NCBI RefSeq assembly: GCF_000969835.1
Contig: NZ_KQ033913.1
Coordinates: 560,859 to 624,858 of the forward strand
Reading direction: 5' to 3'
Length of the DNA: 64,000 bases
Source: Parabacteroides goldsteinii DSM 19448 = WAL 12034
GTDB taxonomy: Bacteria; Bacteroidota; Bacteroidia; Bacteroidales; Tannerellaceae
A program made the position numbers and the translations under genes. The notes beneath the pieces were generated by a model. It ran no database searches. It worked only from the letters and a program-made list of their open reading frames with translations, and had not been told where the DNA came from. Below are positions 34,660 through 43,903 of the stretch, one piece after another (position 1 is the stretch's first letter; every line of letters starts with the position of its first letter).

Positions 34660-35187
34660 ATGTCAAAAAGAGTAGCAGTTTTAGCAGTAAATCCGGTAAA
34701 CGGATCAGGTTTGTTCCAGTATCTGGAAGCATTTTTTGAAAATGGAATTTCTTATAAGGTATTTGCTGTTGCCGAAACGACAGAGATTAAGACTAATTCG
34801 GGTATTAAGCTGACGGTGGACGATGTGGTAGCCAACCTGAAAGGGCATGAGGACGAGTTCGACGCTTTAGTGTTCGGTTGCGGGGATGCCGTTCCTGTGT
34901 TCAGCGAAAACGCCGGAAAGCAGTACAACCAGGATATGCTGGCTGTCATCAAAGCCTTTGGTGATAAAGGAAAGATGATGATAGGCCATTGTGCAGCTGC
35001 GTTGATGTTTGAAATTGCAGGTGTTGCGAAAGGCAAGAAAGTAGCCGTACATCCGCTGGCAAAACCTGCCATCCAATCCGGACTGGCCACCGACGAAAAA
35101 TCTGAAATAGACGGAAACTTCTACACCGCCCAGTGCGAAAATGCCATCTGGACGATGCTGCCGAAGGTGGTTGAGGCACTGAAATAA
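34660..35187 (+). CDS. DJ-1/PfpI-family protein
   Basis: The 175-residue protein (ATG 34660 chosen over 34636, which overlaps the putative operator) has the DJ-1 fold with the nucleophile elbow IGHCAAALMFEIAG and an FGCGDAVP segment with a conserved acidic residue. Members act as glyoxalases, deglycases or oxidative-stress sensors. Its pairing with an HxlR regulator supports a role against reactive carbonyls. Confidence 0.88.
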   Translation: MSKRVAVLAVNPVNGSGLFQYLEAFFENGISYKVFAVAETTEIKTNSGIKLTVDDVVANLKGHEDEFDALVFGCGDAVPVFSENAGKQYNQDMLAVIKAFGDKGKMMIGHCAAALMFEIAGVAKGKKVAVHPLAKPAIQSGLATDEKSEIDGNFYTAQCENAIWTMLPKVVEALK

Positions 35188-35200
35188 GAATAGTTTTTAT

Positions 35201-35225
35201 ATTGTCCCTCAATTTGGGGGACAAT
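35201..35225. terminator. Terminator between convergent genes
   Basis: ATTGTCCC (35201-35208) pairs with GGGACAAT (35218-35225). It overlaps the last codons of the EamA gene. Confidence 0.7.
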
Positions 35226-36126
35226 TCTGTTTCTTTCCGAACCGAAACCCTCTTTCCGCAATATACACCCCGCTCAGGATAAACACTGAACCGATCAGGG
35301 CAACGACCGTGATAATTTCATCAATCACGATGGCCGAAGTGATCAGCGTCACCAACGGAACGATATAGATATAATTTGCCGTACGGAACGGCCCCAGCTC
35401 TTTTACCGCCGTGTTCCACATGATGTAGCAAAGCATCGATGCTATCACTCCCAGAAACAGCAGGTTAGCTGCCACTACCGGGTTGAGGAGAATAGTGGTA
35501 TTTGTATTCAACGGATGAATCAGAAACATCGGCGTTAGCGTGACAAGCCCGTAGAAAAACACTTTCCGCGTAATCAGCAATGTCGGATAACGGTTCCCCA
35601 TCTGTTTCAGTATCAGGCAGTAAAACGCCCACATCAATGCGGCAATTAGCGTAAGCATATCTCCCAGCGGATTGATTTTCAGCAGGAAACTACCATTGAA
35701 CACCACAAACGCTACGCCGATCAAGGCCATGACCGAGCCATATATCAGGTTTGGCTTTATCTTTTCCTGCCGATAGAAAAGCAACGAAAGAAATGCCGTC
35801 AGGATAGGAGCTGTACAGATAATCAGCGACACATTCGAGGCCAGCGTGATGCCTAAAGCCGTGTTTTCAGTAATAAAATAGATTGATCCCCCACAAAGTC
35901 CGGCGGCAACGAACATAAGCTCGTCTTTCTTACTCCGGGCAAACAACACCTTCGGCGAGATAAACCAGATACATATATAAGCCAGCGCGAAACGGTAAAA
36001 GAGGATGTCGACCGGCGAAAGCCCGTGGTGGATCAGTACTTTTGTCGATACAAATGTAGTACCCCAGATAATAACCGTTATGATCGCGATCAGGTGATAC
36101 CAGTAAGTCAGATTTGTTTTTGCCAT
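35209..36126 (-). CDS. EamA/DMT-family transporter
   Basis: The 305-residue protein has ten hydrophobic segments in two EamA repeats (about 10-140 and 155-290), with VIIWGTTFVSTKVLI in the first and GVIASMLCYIMWNTAVKELG in the second. It would export a small metabolite across the inner membrane. It is divergent from an Lrp/AsnC gene, a common pairing for amino-acid exporters. Confidence 0.9.
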   Translation of the reverse strand: MAKTNLTYWYHLIAIITVIIWGTTFVSTKVLIHHGLSPVDILFYRFALAYICIWFISPKVLFARSKKDELMFVAAGLCGGSIYFITENTALGITLASNVSLIICTAPILTAFLSLLFYRQEKIKPNLIYGSVMALIGVAFVVFNGSFLLKINPLGDMLTLIAALMWAFYCLILKQMGNRYPTLLITRKVFFYGLVTLTPMFLIHPLNTNTTILLNPVVAANLLFLGVIASMLCYIMWNTAVKELGPFRTANYIYIVPLVTLITSAIVIDEIITVVALIGSVFILSGVYIAERGFRFGKKQNCPPN

Positions 36127-36203
36127 GTTGTCGGTAAATTTCTATTAATAATTCAGGAAAATCGTACTGCAAATATATGTATTTAGTAAATCAGTTCTGA
36201 TGA

Positions 36204-36236
36204 TTTGTTGAAAATAAGGAATTATTCCTATATTTG
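36204..36236 (+). promoter_or_regulatory. Promoter and dyad before the Lrp-like gene
   Basis: TTTG (36204-36207), 21 bases, then TATATTTG (36229-36236). The dyad AGGAA-TTA-TTCCT (36217-36229) overlaps the spacer and is a candidate Lrp site. A second -7-like TAACTTTG lies at 36269-36276. Confidence 0.55.
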
Positions 36237-36300
36237 GAGTGAATACAGGACGTTGTATGTTTTAGGAATAACTTTGATAACGAAAATAGGAAAAAATACT

Positions 36301-36774
36301 ATGGCTTTACTGGATCAGATTGATATTAAGATTTTACAAGCGTTGCAGAATAATGCAAAAGTGAACATGAAAGAGTTGTCGGCGGAACTGAATATCTCGA
36401 AAACTCCTGTTTACGAACGGGTGAAGCGGCTGGAGGAAGAGGGGTATATCAGGAATTATGTTGCGCTGGTGGATAATAAGAAGGTAGGACTTCCGCTGGT
36501 GGTCTTCTGCAACGTTTCGCTGGCGGTGCACAACGATGAGCATATCCAACGTTTCAAAGCAGAGATACAAGAGATTGATGAGGTGATGGAATGTTATTCG
36601 ATCGGCGGCATCTACGATTTTTTTCTAAAGGTAGTTGTTAAAGACCTGGCCGCATACGACCAGTTTGTCTTTAACAAACTAACCAAAGTAAATGGCATCG
36701 TAAAGATGCAGAGTTCCTTCGTGTTGAACGAGATTAAGCATACGACCGCCCTGAAGGTTGTGCCGGGGGAGTGA
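36301..36774 (+). CDS. Lrp/AsnC-family regulator
   Basis: The 157-residue protein from ATG 36301 (MALLDQIDIKILQALQNN) has an N-terminal winged helix (about 4-60, ELSAELNISKTPVYERVKRL) and a C-terminal RAM/ligand domain (about 65-150, GGIYDFFLKVVVKDLAAYDQF). The longer frame to 36205 begins with TTG and crosses the promoter, so it is rejected. It probably senses an amino acid and controls the divergent EamA exporter. Confidence 0.93.
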   Translation: MALLDQIDIKILQALQNNAKVNMKELSAELNISKTPVYERVKRLEEEGYIRNYVALVDNKKVGLPLVVFCNVSLAVHNDEHIQRFKAEIQEIDEVMECYSIGGIYDFFLKVVVKDLAAYDQFVFNKLTKVNGIVKMQSSFVLNEIKHTTALKVVPGE

Positions 36775-36793
36775 CATTGATAATTTGCTGTTT

Positions 36794-37072
36794 TTACCAA
36801 GAAAAGAGTTTGAATAGAATCCATGATAGCATAACTATGGCTATGATAGCAGCTAAAGCAAATAGTTTTATTCGTGAAATGTAGATTTGTTCGTTTCTTT
36901 CACGTTCTTTCAATTGTTGGTTGATCTTTTCATATTCTTCGACACTGATGTCTGGGATATGGGAAGAATATTTGGTACGCATATCTTTTCCCTTCCCGCG
37001 AAGCTGGCTGAGCTTTTCGCGATCTTCCTTATTTCTTCGTATCATATCGAAAACATGGCCGGCAAAACTCAT
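36794..37072 (-). CDS. Small membrane protein, unknown
   Basis: The 92-residue product has a charged, Lys/Arg/Glu-rich N-terminal two-thirds (likely helical or coiled coil; residues about 12-65) and a single C-terminal membrane segment (about 70-90, LFALAAIIAIVMLSWILF). It would be tail-anchored with the charged part in the cytoplasm. No family recognised. It is convergent with the Lrp-like gene. Confidence 0.6.
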   Translation of the reverse strand: MSFAGHVFDMIRRNKEDREKLSQLRGKGKDMRTKYSSHIPDISVEEYEKINQQLKERERNEQIYISRIKLFALAAIIAIVMLSWILFKLFSW

Positions 37073-37860
37073 AAGCTTATAATTAGGGATGAATATTCAA
37101 CTGTATAACAAAGAACGGAAAAAAATAGCTCAAGACCATAAATGTTATGCAAATTATTGTGTATTTATTCGTAATTGACAAAATGTAATAGAATATACTA
37201 CTTGTTAAGCATAAAGACTTTATTATTCGATTATTTGTGACGAGTGCGCTGGTTTAAATCTATCTTACAGAATGCTTGTGGATACAAAAATTAACAGCTG
37301 CTTCCCGATAAATGCTTTTTCATTTCGTTTTAAAGGAATTTGAACTTCGTTTAAAACGAACAAAAAACTTGTTTAAAACGAAATGGAGGTTTGTTTTAAA
37401 TAGGATAATGGTTAATAAGTGTTTAATTGAGTCTTTCTGGAAGTCATTTTATACTAAAATCGTATGTTGAATAACATTTTTATTTTCTGTAGCATAGTAA
37501 ATAAGCATTGCAAATAGATTGACAAATTTGCTTCGTATGGGAGATCTTATTGCTTGAGTGATTCGTTCTATTCTTTTTTAGTCTTATAATGTCACTTTAT
37601 TGGGCTTTATCTGAATGAAGTGTTATTTGTTAAGTCGCGGACAGTTGCATGAAAAAAGACAGGTATTGATTAGTCTACGTACAGCCCCTTTAAGAATGGG
37701 GTGAATTGACAGTTTGCTAAATACGGGAAGGCTGTTAAGAGATGGCAAAGATACTGGCACAGGTCGCCGGGCAGTATGAATAAAACAAGTTAAACGCCTG
37801 ATGTGTTACTTATATATACAGGTCTTTATCTGTAGGATGTAATTACTGTTTAATTATCTG
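37073..37860. other. Long non-coding region, 788 bases
   Basis: No open frame of any length with coding features is present. The region is A/T-rich and contains the repeat cluster at 37321-37400 and a small CCCC/GGGG hairpin near 37683. It precedes the start of the outer-membrane protein gene at 37861, for which no clear promoter was found. Confidence 0.6.
37321..37400. repeat. Cluster of TTTAAAAC-type repeats
   Basis: CATTTCGTTTTAAA (37321-37334) is a perfect inverted copy of TTTAAAACGAAATG (37372-37385). A near-palindrome TTCGTTTAAAACGAA lies between them at 37346-37360, and a fourth partial copy (TTGTTTTAAAT) lies at 37391-37401. The arrangement suggests binding sites or an RNA fold. Confidence 0.65.
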
Positions 37861-40422
37861 ATGATGATGAAAATGCGGCTTAGTCCTGCTTCTTATATAG
37901 TCTTTCTTGTTATGCTGTTTGTCTTTTCTGCGGATATGACGGCCTCTGTCTTACCACGGGTGGGCGAAGGTGATTCTCTTGTCCGAAAATCCATTTACCC
38001 TCCTTCTGCCACGCGCAAAAGCGATTTGTATAATAAGCTGTGGGGCGAGCATTACCGCACACTTTATTCTCTCCCTATTACCGTTCCCGCCGTTACCTTG
38101 CAATCGCTGTGGGGAGGGGTGAAGGTGGTTGAACAGGCTGCCGATTTTCAAGGATTATTGCTTGAAAACAACCAGCAACAACTCTGTCTTTTGAAACCGT
38201 TAGGCGGATATACCACATTTATCGAGTCGAAATTCTTCCAGGAAGTCTATAACAAGAAGGTATTTAAAAATACTTACCTGGATCAGTTTATCGGGGATGC
38301 CTATACGATAATCAATCCCTATACCTTTATTTCCGCCGATTATCTGGCACGCTCGTCGGGGTTGAGTTCAAACAATTCGCGGATATTTTACCTGCCGGAA
38401 CATTCGACCCGCGATACGGTTGCCAACGGGACGTCTATCGAAAATAAGCTGGTTAGCGTTATTGATGTACCGGATTTCAATACCCGTCCGAATATTCTCC
38501 TGACGGAAGAATTGTTGGATACCATACAGGCCAACAAGAATTTTCAGGTAGATCAGGTGCTTTATATCCGTGAACGCCTGCTGGATATGCTGATAGGCGA
38601 CTGGAATAAAATACCCGAAAACTGGAACTGGCTGGGCCGCTCCGAGGGAGACAGCATCCTCTATGCTCCGATAGTCATAGACCGTAACCACGCTTTTACG
38701 AAGGTAGACGGTGTTTTGTTCAAACAAATGCTCCGTGTGCTGGGATTGGGTTTCATCGTCAATTACGACGCTTCCCCGAAAAGTGTCTGGAAAGAGAATA
38801 CGTTGGGCTTTGCTTTGGATATGGCGTTGACTTCCCAAAGCGACGTTTCCGTATGGACCGGACAGGCGCGATTTATCCGGCAGACGCTTACCGACTCTAT
38901 CATCGACGAGGCTTTTTCAAGGCTTCCCAAAGGAATAGAAGACAAAGAAATTAAACGGATTACCCGGATAATAAAGGAAAGGCGGGAGAAGCTGGAGGTG
39001 ATAGCAAAAAATTATTTTGCTTCGTTGCAACAAACTCCGGTGCTGACGGGAACCAACCGTTCAGACCGTTTCGTGATCGACCGCCATAACCCGGACAGTC
39101 TGTTCATACAGATGTACGACCAGCAGACCGGGCAACGGGTGTTCGACCGGAAATACAGCCGGAAAAAGACAAAAGAGATCTGGCTCTACGGCCTGGAGGG
39201 TGACGACCGTTTCGAAGTAAGTGGCAGGGCAAACAAGGAGGTGCCTGTTTTCCTGATTGCCGGGAAAGGAAAGAATACCTACCGGATGGAACCGGGTCAC
39301 CACATACGTGTTTATGAATATGAGTCGGGGAAGGCAGCCCTCGATACCGTGCCCCATGTCAAAAAGGTATTTTCGGATATCCCTGAGATTCATCAGTACG
39401 ATTATAATAAGATAAAGCATCATAAGATGTCTTTCACTCCCTGGGGAATTTACGACTCGGACAAGGGATTCAGTCTCGGAACCTTCTTTACCTATACGAT
39501 GTATGGTTTCAAGCGTTCACCCTTTACCTACCAGCACCGTATCGGGTACAACTATATACAAGGCTTTGTCTATCAGGGAATTTTTCCGTCTTATGACGGG
39601 AAGAAATCGTTTAATATAGATGCAACGATCAGCTCGCGGAGGAACTTTTACAATTTCTTCGGCTTCGGAAACAATACGGACGGCTATAAGGATGCGAAGA
39701 AGAATTACAACCGCGTGCATATCCGCCAGTTCAAATTATCCCCTTCCTTCCATCTGGATTTCAGCGAAAAGGAGAGGTTGGTCGTGCAAGCCTCCTGGGA
39801 AATGTTTAAAGCCAAGGAGACCAACGACCGTTTCATTAACCAGTTTTATCCCGAGGATCATCGTATCTTCAAAACCAACCTGTTTATCGACCTCGGACTT
39901 TCCTTCCATACGGAAAAAGAGATCTGTTCCTTCATCCCAAAACTGGGAGGGACGCTTACCGGAGGTTGGAAGATGAACCTGAAAGATGCAAGCCGTAATT
40001 TCCCTTACGCCGAAGCATCGGTGGAACTGGATGTAAAAATAACCGACCGCCTTACCTGGGCTACGATGGTGAAAACCCAGCAGCTTTTCAATAATAAGTA
40101 TGAGTTTTACCAAGCAGCATCCACCGAATTGCGCGGTTACAGGGACAACCGTTTCATCGGAAAGCAATCTTTTTACCAGTATTCGGACATCCGGCTGGAT
40201 ATGGGGAAGTTGAAGAATCCGTTTACCCCCCTGAAGTATGGTGTCTTTGCCGGGTTCGATTACGGGCGTGTCTGGTTTCCCGGCGAGCAATCCAAAAGAT
40301 GGCATACGTCCTATGGTGGAGGTATCTGGCTGACGTTGATTAATAAGATTACGACGAAATATTCCTGCTTCGGTTCGACCGATAGTTTCCGTTTTATGTT
40401 TGAGTTGGGGTTGGGTTTCTGA
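37861..40422 (+). CDS. Outer-membrane protein with kinase-like segment and BamA-like barrel
   Basis: The 853-residue protein has a signal peptide (about 1-29), then a region resembling part of large Bacteroidetes phosphoesterase/BamA-family proteins: LLDMLIGDWNKIPENWNWL (about 240-258) followed by APIVIDRNHAFTKVDG (about 269-284), where relatives read D-R-D-Q-A-F. The C-terminal 350 residues form an Omp85/BamA-type barrel ending in FELGLGF. The metallophosphoesterase domain found at the start of the larger relatives is absent. The likely place is the outer membrane; function unknown. The change of the D-R-D motif to D-R-N suggests altered or lost activity. Confidence 0.72.
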   Translation: MMMKMRLSPASYIVFLVMLFVFSADMTASVLPRVGEGDSLVRKSIYPPSATRKSDLYNKLWGEHYRTLYSLPITVPAVTLQSLWGGVKVVEQAADFQGLLLENNQQQLCLLKPLGGYTTFIESKFFQEVYNKKVFKNTYLDQFIGDAYTIINPYTFISADYLARSSGLSSNNSRIFYLPEHSTRDTVANGTSIENKLVSVIDVPDFNTRPNILLTEELLDTIQANKNFQVDQVLYIRERLLDMLIGDWNKIPENWNWLGRSEGDSILYAPIVIDRNHAFTKVDGVLFKQMLRVLGLGFIVNYDASPKSVWKENTLGFALDMALTSQSDVSVWTGQARFIRQTLTDSIIDEAFSRLPKGIEDKEIKRITRIIKERREKLEVIAKNYFASLQQTPVLTGTNRSDRFVIDRHNPDSLFIQMYDQQTGQRVFDRKYSRKKTKEIWLYGLEGDDRFEVSGRANKEVPVFLIAGKGKNTYRMEPGHHIRVYEYESGKAALDTVPHVKKVFSDIPEIHQYDYNKIKHHKMSFTPWGIYDSDKGFSLGTFFTYTMYGFKRSPFTYQHRIGYNYIQGFVYQGIFPSYDGKKSFNIDATISSRRNFYNFFGFGNNTDGYKDAKKNYNRVHIRQFKLSPSFHLDFSEKERLVVQASWEMFKAKETNDRFINQFYPEDHRIFKTNLFIDLGLSFHTEKEICSFIPKLGGTLTGGWKMNLKDASRNFPYAEASVELDVKITDRLTWATMVKTQQLFNNKYEFYQAASTELRGYRDNRFIGKQSFYQYSDIRLDMGKLKNPFTPLKYGVFAGFDYGRVWFPGEQSKRWHTSYGGGIWLTLINKITTKYSCFGSTDSFRFMFELGLGF

Positions 40423-40514
40423 TCTTCCCGGATTGTTTTTCCGGAGATATGCCTAAACAAACCCATTTGCCGGTTGTTTATTAAATAGTACATAAAATTA
40501 AAACAACTTAGGTA

Positions 40515-41204
40515 ATGGATGCTAATAGTGAAAAGAAAATCAAGGTTCTTCCCAACGGGCCTTATGAAGTGATCGGGGATATTCCCCTGAACCAATTGCG
40601 TTATGTAAACGACCGTAAAGGTGCTTCCACCGGTTATAAGGAAATACAGAAGTATGCTCCGGAAGGCGTATATCATCTGTGCCGTTGCGGCGGTTCGCAT
40701 AACAAACCGTTCTGCGACGGGACGCATAAGAAAAACGGCTTTAAAGGAGATACGACCGCCAGCCATGACACATACGATGAAATGTCTGTCCTCTACGAAG
40801 GGAAGGTGATCGATATGCTGGACGCCGAAAGCCTTTGCGCCGTGGCCCGTTTCTGTGATACCCACGGTACGTCCTGGGAACAAGTGGAAGAGGGCGACTC
40901 GGCCGAAACGATTGAAATCGTGAAACAGCAATGCGCCAACTGTCCCAGCGGACGTCTCACTGCCGTCACGAAAGACGGAAAACGTATCGAACCGGAACTG
41001 CCCGAAGGCATCAGTATCCTTGAAGACGTGGCTCTCAGCGTTCACGGCCCTATCTGGGTGAAAGGCGGCATCCCGATAGAAGATGAACACGGACGGGTTT
41101 ATCCTGTCCGCAATCGTGTCACTTTGTGCCGTTGCGGTTTGTCGCAGAATAAACCGTTCTGCGACGGAAAACACATGCGTAACCAGGGAGAACTGGACGA
41201 TTAA
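40515..41204 (+). CDS. CDGSH iron-sulfur protein with two CDGSH units
   Basis: The 229-residue protein has two CDGSH-type motifs, CRCGGSHNKPFCDGTH (about residues 57-72) and CRCGLSQNKPFCDGKH near 205, each with the C-x-C...C-D-G-x-H ligands for a 2Fe-2S cluster. Between them is a segment with CAVARFCDTHG and QQCANCPSGRL that may hold a further iron-sulfur site of the mono-cluster ferredoxin type. It would be a cytoplasmic redox or cluster-transfer protein. It is followed by a very long hairpin. Confidence 0.88.
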   Translation: MDANSEKKIKVLPNGPYEVIGDIPLNQLRYVNDRKGASTGYKEIQKYAPEGVYHLCRCGGSHNKPFCDGTHKKNGFKGDTTASHDTYDEMSVLYEGKVIDMLDAESLCAVARFCDTHGTSWEQVEEGDSAETIEIVKQQCANCPSGRLTAVTKDGKRIEPELPEGISILEDVALSVHGPIWVKGGIPIEDEHGRVYPVRNRVTLCRCGLSQNKPFCDGKHMRNQGELDD

Positions 41205-41211
41205 AAAAATA

Positions 41212-41287
41212 GCTGCCGACGTTTTTCCGAAAAGGATACATGCTTTTTACCAAGAGGGTGCATGCTTTTCGGAAAAACGTTGGCAGC
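41212..41287. terminator. Long bidirectional hairpin
   Basis: A 23-base arm at 41212-41234 pairs with 41265-41287 with one mismatch; the inner part repeats CATGC on both sides. It separates two convergent genes. Confidence 0.8.
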
Positions 41288-41311
41288 AATCTTTCGACCG
41301 ATACCTACCGG

Positions 41312-41719
41312 TTAAATTTTTCCTTTGATAAACTGATTGCCGATCCAGTACGTTGCCTGTTCAGCCGTGAATTTCAGAATGCAATACTCCGGATCGTCCA
41401 CCCCTTTGGGAAAGTGTTCATAGAACCAATCCACCCAGAGGGCTTTCTTTTCTTCCACATCGTTTACCACTTCGATTGTGCCGGTCAGCGTAACACTGTC
41501 GTGTCCTTCGTAAAAAGCGACTCCGGCTTTCGGGTTTTTGATAAAATCTTTTGTCTTCTCCGAGCTTGTTCCCGTTGAGAACCAGATCGTATCGATCCCT
41601 TCCGTTTTAATCTTCGACAGGACGACCGGACGCGGACAGCCCCGTTCGTCGATGGAGGCAAGGGTTAAGACTTCGCATTTATTTAGCAAATCGATTGCTT
41701 GTTGTTTGATTTTTTCCAT
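41312..41719 (-). CDS. Pyridoxamine 5'-phosphate oxidase-like protein (general stress type)
   Basis: The 135-residue protein has the split-barrel flavin-binding fold: VLTLASIDERGCPRPVVLS, TIWFSTGTSSEKTKDFIKNP and VTLTGTIEVVNDVEEKKALW. It resembles general stress protein 26-like members. Substrate unknown. A minus-strand -7 element (TATGTTTG, 41751-41744) lies 25 bases before the start. Confidence 0.85.
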   Translation of the reverse strand: MEKIKQQAIDLLNKCEVLTLASIDERGCPRPVVLSKIKTEGIDTIWFSTGTSSEKTKDFIKNPKAGVAFYEGHDSVTLTGTIEVVNDVEEKKALWVDWFYEHFPKGVDDPEYCILKFTAEQATYWIGNQFIKGKI

Positions 41720-41793
41720 GTTCTGATGTATTAATTTCGTTCGGCAAACATAAAGGAAACTTCCCGCTTCCTGTTGTAAAAAATCGACTTTCT

Positions 41794-42603
41794 TTATTCT
41801 ATGTAAGTAAGCGGATCGTCTTCCGGTATCGGCAAAGCCATGAAAGCGGAGGGGTTACTCCCCGATAACTTCCTGAATTCCTTGATGAAATGGGACGGAT
41901 CGTAATAGCCGCAGTCGATAGCCAATTGCTGCATATCTTCCCCCTTCATCTGTCTTAATACGCGGGTTGCATACCGGAACTTGGTGATTCTGCTGAACTC
42001 TTTGGGAGTATAGCCGGTGATGTGTTTGAACTTGCGCTCGAAATGCCGTTGGCCGATGTACAATTTGTCCGTCAATTGCTGTATGGGCAGCATCCCGTTT
42101 GCCCGGACGATCAGATCGGTAGCCCGGATGATCTGCGGGTCTACCGGCTGGAGTCCCGGCAGGTGGGCGATAAGATGTCTATCTATTATATGTATGCGTT
42201 CCTGTAAAGACTCCTTTTCGCACAACATTTCTGCAAAATGATCGTCGAACAGGACATTCAACTCGGATGCATTGACCCTCGTGTCGGTAAATTCGCCTAA
42301 AGGCATCCGGGCAAAAGCCGCCAGTCCGCAGGGGGAGAAGCGGACACCCATCATATGAAGGCGGGTAGAGCGGGTCACCAGCTCCGAGTAAACCCGCATC
42401 GGGCCGACAAAATAGAAACGGTAGGGTTGCATCAGCATCTCTCCGTTCAGGGGTTGCGACGGTTCCCCGATAGAAAAGATAAAGTCTGTGCAGCCGTCGG
42501 GTAGTATCTTATAGTGCATATCGTATTCGGTTTCACCCTTGAACTCCCAGTATTTGTCAATATAGGGGGCAAGCAGTTGGCATGGAGGATATTCCTGATA
42601 CAT
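41794..42603 (-). CDS. AraC-family transcription regulator
   Basis: The 269-residue protein has an N-terminal sensing domain of the kind seen with YPPCQLLAPYIDKYWEF starts (about 1-150) and a C-terminal AraC DNA-binding domain (about 160-258; QRHFERKFKHITGYTPKEF and IDCGYYDPSHFIKEFRKLSG). It is divergent from the Tat-type isomerase gene, with a minus-strand -7 element TATATTTG at 42744-42737. Targets unknown. Confidence 0.9.
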   Translation of the reverse strand: MYQEYPPCQLLAPYIDKYWEFKGETEYDMHYKILPDGCTDFIFSIGEPSQPLNGEMLMQPYRFYFVGPMRVYSELVTRSTRLHMMGVRFSPCGLAAFARMPLGEFTDTRVNASELNVLFDDHFAEMLCEKESLQERIHIIDRHLIAHLPGLQPVDPQIIRATDLIVRANGMLPIQQLTDKLYIGQRHFERKFKHITGYTPKEFSRITKFRYATRVLRQMKGEDMQQLAIDCGYYDPSHFIKEFRKLSGSNPSAFMALPIPEDDPLTYIE

Positions 42604-42769
42604 AACGGTCTACACGGTTTTATAGGTTTCGCCGGATACTCAATCCTTTTTCCAGCGTTTTTTTCGGCATACCGCAACTTTGGCAATAAATAGGGTTCAT
42701 ACTCTTAAATTTATTTATAAGGTTCTTAAATTAGGACAAATATAGAATTATTTTTCAGATTTAAAATAA

Positions 42770-42777
42770 TACCTTTG
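42770..42777 (+). promoter_or_regulatory. -7 element of the Tat-type isomerase gene
   Basis: TACCTTTG lies 22 bases before the start at 42800. Confidence 0.55.
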
Positions 42778-42799
42778 GAGACTTTAAATTTTATAGACC

Positions 42800-43735
42800 A
42801 TGGTAAATAGAAGAAATTTCCTGAAAAGTGCTTCTTTTCTAACTCTTGGAGGGTTAGTAGCCGGAAAGGCAGAAGCGTTACAGGCAGCCACTCCCGTTCG
42901 TACGGAAACGACAGCCAAAAAAAGTATCGGTTTGCAGATTTATTCTTTAGGAGGCGAGTTAACTAAAGATGTTCCTGCCGGAATGAAACAACTTAAACAG
43001 ATGGGTTATTCTACCCTTGAACTGGCAGGTTACAATAATGGCAAGATCAATGGTGTCGATATGATGGAATTCAAGAAGATGGCAGAAGATGCCGGATTGA
43101 AGATCACCAGTTCCCATGTGAATCCTCCGACAGGCGAGTACACGCCGGATACCCGCAATACAATTATGGAATATTGGAAAAAGACGGCAGACGATCATGC
43201 CAAGTTAGGTGTGAAATATCTGGTTCAGCCCGGACAACCACGCACCCGTAGTGTGGAAGAGGTTGCTTATGTTTGCGATGTATTCAATGAAGCTGGAAAG
43301 ATTGTCAAAGCAGCTGGTATTCCGTTCGGTTATCATAATCATGATTTTGAGTTTGCCAAAGTAGTTCCGGGAGGTACGGGAGCTGTCTTTGGTCGCCATA
43401 ATAAAGGCGAAAAAATCTATGATCTTTTTTTGAAAGATACGGATCCTGATCTGGTATTTTTCGAAATGGATGTGTACTGGACGGTGATCGGGCAGAATGA
43501 TCCGGTGGAATATATGAAGAAATATCCGGATCGTATTAAACTGTTGCATATTAAAGATCGCGCCATTCTGGGACAATCCGGCTTCATGAACTTTGAAATG
43601 ATTTTCAAACAGGCGTATCAGATTGGAGTGAAAGAATATTACGTGGAACTGGAAGGTATGCCGGATGGTCGTACCCAGTTTGCTGGGGTGAAAGGCTGTG
43701 CTGATTATCTGTTGAAAGCAAAGTTTGTAAAGTAA
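42800..43735 (+). CDS. Exported sugar phosphate isomerase/epimerase-like TIM-barrel protein
   Basis: The 311-residue protein opens with a twin-arginine-like signal (NRRNFLKSASFLTLGG) and continues as an AP-endonuclease-2/xylose-isomerase-like TIM barrel (about 42-305). Visible metal-site motifs are GYHNHDFEF near residue 180, FFEMDVYW near 220 and LLHIKDR near 250. The family acts on sugars or sugar acids in the periplasm. It stands alone with its own promoter and terminator. Substrate unknown. Confidence 0.88.
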   Translation: MVNRRNFLKSASFLTLGGLVAGKAEALQAATPVRTETTAKKSIGLQIYSLGGELTKDVPAGMKQLKQMGYSTLELAGYNNGKINGVDMMEFKKMAEDAGLKITSSHVNPPTGEYTPDTRNTIMEYWKKTADDHAKLGVKYLVQPGQPRTRSVEEVAYVCDVFNEAGKIVKAAGIPFGYHNHDFEFAKVVPGGTGAVFGRHNKGEKIYDLFLKDTDPDLVFFEMDVYWTVIGQNDPVEYMKKYPDRIKLLHIKDRAILGQSGFMNFEMIFKQAYQIGVKEYYVELEGMPDGRTQFAGVKGCADYLLKAKFVK

Positions 43736-43768
43736 GTAAAGTCTTAATTATATATAAGGTACGCATGA

Positions 43769-43798
43769 AAGCCAGTCTGTTACAGGACTGGCTTTTTT
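43769..43798 (+). terminator. Terminator of the isomerase gene
   Basis: GCCAGTC (43771-43777) pairs with GACTGGC (43786-43792), followed by six Ts. Confidence 0.9.
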
Positions 43799-43903
43799 GT
43801 CGGGATATAACTTCGGTCATCTGCCCGTTTGTTAAGGACTACCCGGCAGTCAGTGTCGTAAACCCTTTAGATGCTTCTCTTTTTATCATATTCCTTATTC
43901 GTA

